Source of the DNA: G965202915 sp965205955
GTDB taxonomy: Bacteria > Pseudomonadota > Gammaproteobacteria > Eutrophobiales > Eutrophobiaceae
Assembly (NCBI GenBank): GCA_965205955.1
Contig: OZ242192.1
Span: forward strand, 2,480,001 to 2,544,000
Length of the DNA stretch: 64,000 nucleotides
Direction of reading: 5' to 3'
Shown: piece by piece, positions 60,080 through 64,000 of the stretch
How positions within the stretch are numbered: position 1 is the stretch's first letter
Layout: every line of letters starts with the position of its first letter
Translations under genes and position numbers: made by a program
The notes under the pieces: model-generated
Told to the model about the DNA's origin: nothing
The model's input: the letters and a program-made list of their open reading frames with translations, nothing else
Databases searched by the model: none

Positions 60080-61246
60080 TTAACGCATCATCCCCGAATC
60101 TTCTTCCTCTTCATTCAGAGAGAGATGATCCACGTCGTCCCGCAGATCCTTACCCTTGGACGCCTTGCCCTGAAGTTTGATTTTCAAGCGCAATTCATTC
60201 ATTGAATCGGCATTTCTCAACGCCTCCTCGTAAGCAATCTTATCTGCCTCAAACAGATCGAACAAAGCCTGATCGAAAGTCTTCATCCCCATCTGATTCG
60301 ACTTTGACATAATCGATTTTATCTCATGCACCTCACCCTTCAGGATCAGATCAGAAATCAACGGCGAGTTCAACAATATCTCTATCGCCGCCACGCGCCC
60401 CTTGCGGTCGGGCGTCTTCAACAGCCGCTGTGAAATAACCGCCTTAAGATTCAGCGACAAATCCATCAACAATTGCTGTTTTCTCTCTTCCGTGAAAAAG
60501 TTAATAATACGATCCAGCGCCTGGTTGGCATTATTCGCATGCAAAGTTGCCATTGCCAGGTGTCCGGTTTCAGCGAATGCAATGCCAAACTCCATGGTTT
60601 CCCGGTCGCGGATCTCACCCAGCAAGATCACATCCGGCGCCTGCCGCAGAGTATTCTTCAGTGCGATATCCCAATCATCCGTATCCACACCCACCTCACG
60701 CTGCATCAAGATACAATTCTTATGCGGATGCACATACTCGATAGGGTCTTCAATCGTAATGATATGCCCGTAACTATTCCGGTTGCGATGATCGATCATT
60801 GCCGCCAGCGAAGTTGATTTCCCCGAACCGGTTCCGCCCACCATGATCACAAGACCATTCTTGGTCATAACCACTTCCTTCAGCACCGATGGCAATCCCA
60901 GCTTATCCATATCCGGGATCTCCGTTTCGATTACCCGCAGCACCATACCGCAATGCCCCTGCTGTATAAACGCATTGGCGCGAAAGCGGCCAATACCGAC
61001 CGGCGCGACCGCAAAATTACACTCCTTGGTTGCCTCATATTCCTTCAACTGCTTATCATTCATCACCGCATACACCATTGCCTTGGTATTTTCGGAGCTC
61101 AACTCCGTCTTTGACAACGGCGTCATCTTGCCGTGAATTTTCATTGCCGGCGGATAGTTCACCGTGATAAACAAATCCGAGCCCTCCTTTTCCACCATCA
61201 ACTTAAGAAGATCCCGCATAAATTTTATCGCCTGTTCTCGTTCCAT
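60080..61246 (-). CDS. pilU: PilU-type retraction ATPase, long paralogue
   Basis: A 388-residue PilT/PilU-family ATPase. Walker A VGGTGSGKSTSLAAMIDHRN, Walker B DVILLGEIRDRETM, His box ETGHLAMATLHANN; in place of AIRNLI it has LISDLI. The C-terminal 40 residues form an acidic tail (GKDLRDDVDHLSLNEEEEDSG), as in PilU of Pseudomonas. Of the two PilU-like genes this has the classical length. It follows pilT after 28 bp; the shorter paralogue follows after 42 bp. Confidence 0.92.
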   Translation of the reverse strand: MEREQAIKFMRDLLKLMVEKEGSDLFITVNYPPAMKIHGKMTPLSKTELSSENTKAMVYAVMNDKQLKEYEATKECNFAVAPVGIGRFRANAFIQQGHCGMVLRVIETEIPDMDKLGLPSVLKEVVMTKNGLVIMVGGTGSGKSTSLAAMIDHRNRNSYGHIITIEDPIEYVHPHKNCILMQREVGVDTDDWDIALKNTLRQAPDVILLGEIRDRETMEFGIAFAETGHLAMATLHANNANQALDRIINFFTEERKQQLLMDLSLNLKAVISQRLLKTPDRKGRVAAIEILLNSPLISDLILKGEVHEIKSIMSKSNQMGMKTFDQALFDLFEADKIAYEEALRNADSMNELRLKIKLQGKASKGKDLRDDVDHLSLNEEEEDSGMMR

Positions 61247-61274
61247 AATTGCCTCTCCGTTGCTATATTCTCAT

Positions 61275-62309
61275 TCAGAATGCGTCTTTATTTGCCGCCT
61301 TACTACGCGCTTCAAGTCTATCCACCGCACCCTTGGTAATCAGCTTTTGCAAATCCTGATCCAGGGTATGCATACCGAACTGGTGTCCCGTTTGTATTGC
61401 CGAATACATCTGCGCAATTTTATTCTCACGAATCAGGTTCCGAATTGCCGGGGTGCCAATCATGATCTCATGTGCCGCCACACGCCCGCCGCCCTTTTTC
61501 TTCAGCAGGGTTTGAGAAATAACCGCCCGCAGCGACTCCGACAACATAGCCCGAATCATATCCTTCTCCTCCGCCGGGAACACGTCCACAACCCGGTCGA
61601 TAGTTTTCGCCGCCGAGCTCGTATGCAAAGTGCCGAACACCAGATGGCCGGTCTCCGCGGCCGACAACGCCAGGCGAATCGTCTCCAGATCGCGCATCTC
61701 ACCCACCAGGATCACATCCGGATCCTCGCGCAGGGCCGAACGCAGCGCCTCATTAAACCCAAGAGTATCCCGATGCACCTCCCGCTGGTTAATCAGACAC
61801 TTTTTACTCTCATGGACAAACTCAATCGGATCTTCCACCGTCAGAATATGCCCGTACTCCGACTCATTCTTATGGTTCACCATTCCGGCCAGGGTCGTTG
61901 ACTTTCCCGAACCCGTTGGCCCGGTTACCAGCACCACACCGCGGGGATAATCTGAAATTTCCTTAAGTATACTTGGCGCCTTCAACTGCTCCAGCGACAG
62001 AATTTCCGAAGGAATCGTCCTGAACACCGCGCCGAAGCCCCGGTTTTGATTAAAAGAATTGACGCGGAAACGCGCCAGATTAGGGATCTCAAACGAAAAA
62101 TCACACTCCAGAAACTCCTCGAAGTCCTTACGCTGCTTATCATTCATGATATCATAAACCATATCATGCACGTCCTTATGCTCCAACGCCGGAACATTGA
62201 TCCGCCGGACGTCCCCATCCACCCGGATCATTGGCGGCAGCCCTGCCGACAAATGCAGATCCGAACAACCATTTTTGACACCAAATGCCAACAGTTCACC
62301 AATATCCAT
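61275..62309 (-). CDS. pilT: PilT, type IV pilus retraction ATPase
   Basis: A 344-residue retraction motor. It starts MDIGELLAFGVKNGCSDLHL. Walker A GPTGSGKSTTLAGMV, Asp box VEDPIEFVHESKK, Walker B DVILVGEMRDLETI, His box ETGHLVFGTLHTSS and the PilT-specific AIRNLIRE are intact. It drives pilus retraction and twitching. Transcribed away from yggS, the common arrangement in gammaproteobacteria. Confidence 0.96.
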   Translation of the reverse strand: MDIGELLAFGVKNGCSDLHLSAGLPPMIRVDGDVRRINVPALEHKDVHDMVYDIMNDKQRKDFEEFLECDFSFEIPNLARFRVNSFNQNRGFGAVFRTIPSEILSLEQLKAPSILKEISDYPRGVVLVTGPTGSGKSTTLAGMVNHKNESEYGHILTVEDPIEFVHESKKCLINQREVHRDTLGFNEALRSALREDPDVILVGEMRDLETIRLALSAAETGHLVFGTLHTSSAAKTIDRVVDVFPAEEKDMIRAMLSESLRAVISQTLLKKKGGGRVAAHEIMIGTPAIRNLIRENKIAQMYSAIQTGHQFGMHTLDQDLQKLITKGAVDRLEARSKAANKDAF

Positions 62310-62439
62310 TTACTACTCCCAATCAGTCAACGATCATATCTTAAAGAGAAAAAAACCTTTCACGTCAAACAATACTCCGAATAAAAGCATAATACTGATA
62401 TTTTAGACCATAGACCAGTCCTAAAACCAGAGCCGAGCC
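62310..62439. promoter_or_regulatory. Divergent promoter region pilT / yggS
   Basis: 130 AT-rich bases between divergent starts. TAATACTGATATTTTAG (62390-62406) is a candidate -10 area for yggS, and CATATCTTAAAG (62335-62346) one for pilT. No clear palindrome. Confidence 0.35.
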
Positions 62440-63174
62440 ATGAAAAAAATTGCCGCAGCCCTCAATAGAACCCGGCAGCAGATCCGCGCCGCCGAAACCG
62501 AATACGGCCGTCCTCAAAACTCAGTACGCCTGATCGCCGTCAGCAAAACCAGAAACATCGAAGAAATAACCCAGGCTGCCCAGCAAGGGCAGCAGGATTT
62601 CGCCGAAAATTACCTGCAGGAAGCCCTGCAAAAAATACCCGCGATCACCCACCCGGAAATAATCTGGCACTTCATCGGCCCGATACAATCCAACAAAACC
62701 CGCCTGATCGCCGGCAACTTTCATTGGGCGCACACCGTTGACCGCCCGAAGACCGCTCGCCGCCTGAACGACGCCCGTCCCGCCGCCGTCCCGCCGCTGA
62801 ACATCTGCATACAAATCAACCTCAGCGGCGAAACCAGCAAATCCGGCATACACCCATCCGAATTGGACGACCTCATCGAAGCCATCACCCCCCTGCCCCG
62901 GCTGCGCCTGCGCGGCCTGATGGCGCTACCGGCCCCTGGCGGCGACTTCCACCGGCAATGCGCCGCCTTCACCCCGCTGCAAGCCCTGTTTGACCAAAAA
63001 AAAGCCCTGTCCCCGCATTGGGACACTCTCTCCATCGGCACCACCGCCGACACAAAAGCCGCCATAGCCTGCGGCTCCACCATGGTCCGCATTGGCACCG
63101 GCATCTTTGGCCCCCGCCACCCTGCCACCTTCCAACCGCCCCCTGTGCCAGGGAGACGTCCCGATGCCTTTTAG
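62440..63174 (+). CDS. yggS: PLP-binding homeostasis protein YggS
   Basis: A 244-residue single-domain alanine-racemase-fold protein. PLP lysine in RLIAVSKTR (K36), ENYLQEAL, WHFIGPIQSNK, and GSTMVRIGTGIFGPR. It controls vitamin B6 pools and has no known catalysis. The usual SMGMSxD motif here reads SIGTTADTKAAI. The C-terminal 15 residues are Pro/Arg-rich and probably unfolded. In many gammaproteobacteria yggS is followed by proC; here it is not. Confidence 0.94.
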   Translation: MKKIAAALNRTRQQIRAAETEYGRPQNSVRLIAVSKTRNIEEITQAAQQGQQDFAENYLQEALQKIPAITHPEIIWHFIGPIQSNKTRLIAGNFHWAHTVDRPKTARRLNDARPAAVPPLNICIQINLSGETSKSGIHPSELDDLIEAITPLPRLRLRGLMALPAPGGDFHRQCAAFTPLQALFDQKKALSPHWDTLSIGTTADTKAAIACGSTMVRIGTGIFGPRHPATFQPPPVPGRRPDAF

Positions 63175-63274
63175 CCACATCAATACCTGCAATACTTTTC
63201 CACAAAGGCAAAGACAACATATAAATTGCAGGGGATGACGATGGCGAGTGTAACGATCTCGGTGCACAGGCTGA

Positions 63275-64000
63275 TCATCGCTCAGGCTGTAGAATGGCTC
63301 TGATGGACTCATCGTCCAGATGGGGATAGACAGCACGCGATTTTCTGAATAATGCCTGCGCAGTGTCTTCGTCGCCCAGGCGAAGCTGCAAGAGCCCTTG
63401 CAGATAGATAAACCAGCCCTGCCACTTCCTGCGAATGAACCTGTCTTGCCGGTGCTGCACCTCCCCGAGCCATGCTTCAACCCGGGCAAAATGCGAATCA
63501 TTGCCGTGCTTTAGCAACACTTCCGCCATCCCGATAAGAGAGAATACCTCCCGATTTGCCAGTTCAAGCGCATATTGCATCCGTTTTAGCAGTACCGGGT
63601 TACCCACCAAGACGACGTATCCCAGATAGACACCATATGTGTAGAGCAACTCGTTCCGGCGTATACGCTCCCATCTGTTGACGGGTTTCAGGTGCACGAG
63701 GTATTCGAAATAGCGCTCGCCCGCCGCATTGGGCTTCAACTCCACGGTGCCGGGTTTGGCGCCGCGAATAAATTCCTTGACGAAACCGTGGTGGCGAGCG
63801 CCGTAGTTTGGCAATCCCTCATCGATCGTGAAGAATACGGTGCGCTCGGTTCCGTCGATGAACTCCCGCAGGATTTCCTCTTTGCGCTCCTGGGGCAACC
63901 AAAACCCATACAGACGTTTCCCATAAGCCAGGCCCTTCTGGTTCAGCAGGGTGATATCCGTCCGGCGCTGCTCGACAAAGTGGTAGTATCCCAGAGAAAA
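63275..64000 (-). CDS. Unrecognised TPR-like protein (5' end outside window)
   Basis: The frame is open from the right edge (FSLGYYHFVEQRRTDITLLN) to a stop at 63275, 241 residues. It is helix-rich; the end (WQGWFIYLQGLLQLRLGDED then TAQALFRKSRAVYPHLDDES) looks like a single TPR. Segments such as YGFWLPQERKEEI and TVFFTIDEGLPNYGARHHGF are unlike anything I can name. A TTG at 63896-63898 is not a likely start because conserved-looking sequence continues upstream. Its real start lies beyond 64000. Confidence 0.6.
   Translation of the reverse strand, partial: FSLGYYHFVEQRRTDITLLNQKGLAYGKRLYGFWLPQERKEEILREFIDGTERTVFFTIDEGLPNYGARHHGFVKEFIRGAKPGTVELKPNAAGERYFEYLVHLKPVNRWERIRRNELLYTYGVYLGYVVLVGNPVLLKRMQYALELANREVFSLIGMAEVLLKHGNDSHFARVEAWLGEVQHRQDRFIRRKWQGWFIYLQGLLQLRLGDEDTAQALFRKSRAVYPHLDDESIRAILQPER

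Overview
This 64 kb window looks like a chromosomal segment of a gammaproteobacterium. The evidence is a GlmU C-terminus, homodimer-type pyruvate dehydrogenase AceE with a separate AceF, tandem PilT/PilU retraction ATPases, YqgE-RuvX-PyrR-PyrB-PyrC', Lgt-ThyA, a membrane-anchored cytochrome c5, a pqqBCDE cluster and an RND efflux operon. I cannot name the genus. No rRNA, CRISPR array or prophage is visible; one tRNA gene (Arg, anticodon CCG) is present.

Layout. 1-2.1 kb: end of glmU, a nitrilase-family hydrolase, rraA, and a convergent L,D-transpeptidase. 2.2-11.3 kb is accessory: a PIN toxin with an unusually large composite putative antitoxin behind a consensus promoter with palindromes, decayed fragments (L,D-transpeptidase, Panacea domain, type III methyltransferase, GMC oxidoreductase), an AT-rich pentapeptide-repeat membrane protein, a secreted serine protease carrying 27 in-register TPRs, a DUF547 protein and gloA. 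11.3-13.1 kb: an operon of a dual-OB-like protein and two DUF488 proteins. 13.1-23 kb: GFA protein, alanine dehydrogenase, cytochrome c5, a GC-rich acetolactate-synthase-like/aldehyde dehydrogenase pair, a third DUF488 gene after apaH, and katG. 23-28.7 kb: tRNA, a hypothetical exported protein, a TMTC-like membrane TPR protein and an M17 aminopeptidase. 28.8-33.2 kb: aceE-aceF and a decayed SLC13 transporter. 33.2-42 kb: an efflux operon reading leftward (TolC-type protein with a periplasmic-binding domain, membrane fusion lipoprotein, RND pump, folA), split by an NYN-LOTUS gene and pieces of a second RND gene. 42-45 kb: thyA, lgt, and a small ORF coupled to a dCTP-deaminase-like gene. 45.7-48.8 kb: pqqBCDE without a recognisable pqqA. 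48.8-54.2 kb: a coiled-coil repeat protein, repeats, folP, a proline iminopeptidase, a SHOCT protein and a complete IS3-family element. 54.3-63.2 kb: yqgE-ruvX-pyrR-pyrB-pyrC'-pyrK-like, three PilT/PilU ATPases and yggS. The right edge holds a partial unrecognised gene.

The core genes serve cell-wall precursor synthesis (glmU, lgt), pyruvate oxidation (aceEF), pyrimidine and folate/thymidylate metabolism (pyrRBC'K, folA, thyA, folP), PQQ synthesis, peroxide defence (katG) and twitching motility (pilT/pilU). The accessory part shows repeated gain and decay of toxin-antitoxin, restriction and defence-like genes. The most unusual items are the composite-antitoxin/PIN module, the NYN-LOTUS insertion in the efflux operon with remnants on both sides, the dual-OB/DUF488 operon and the protease-TPR protein.
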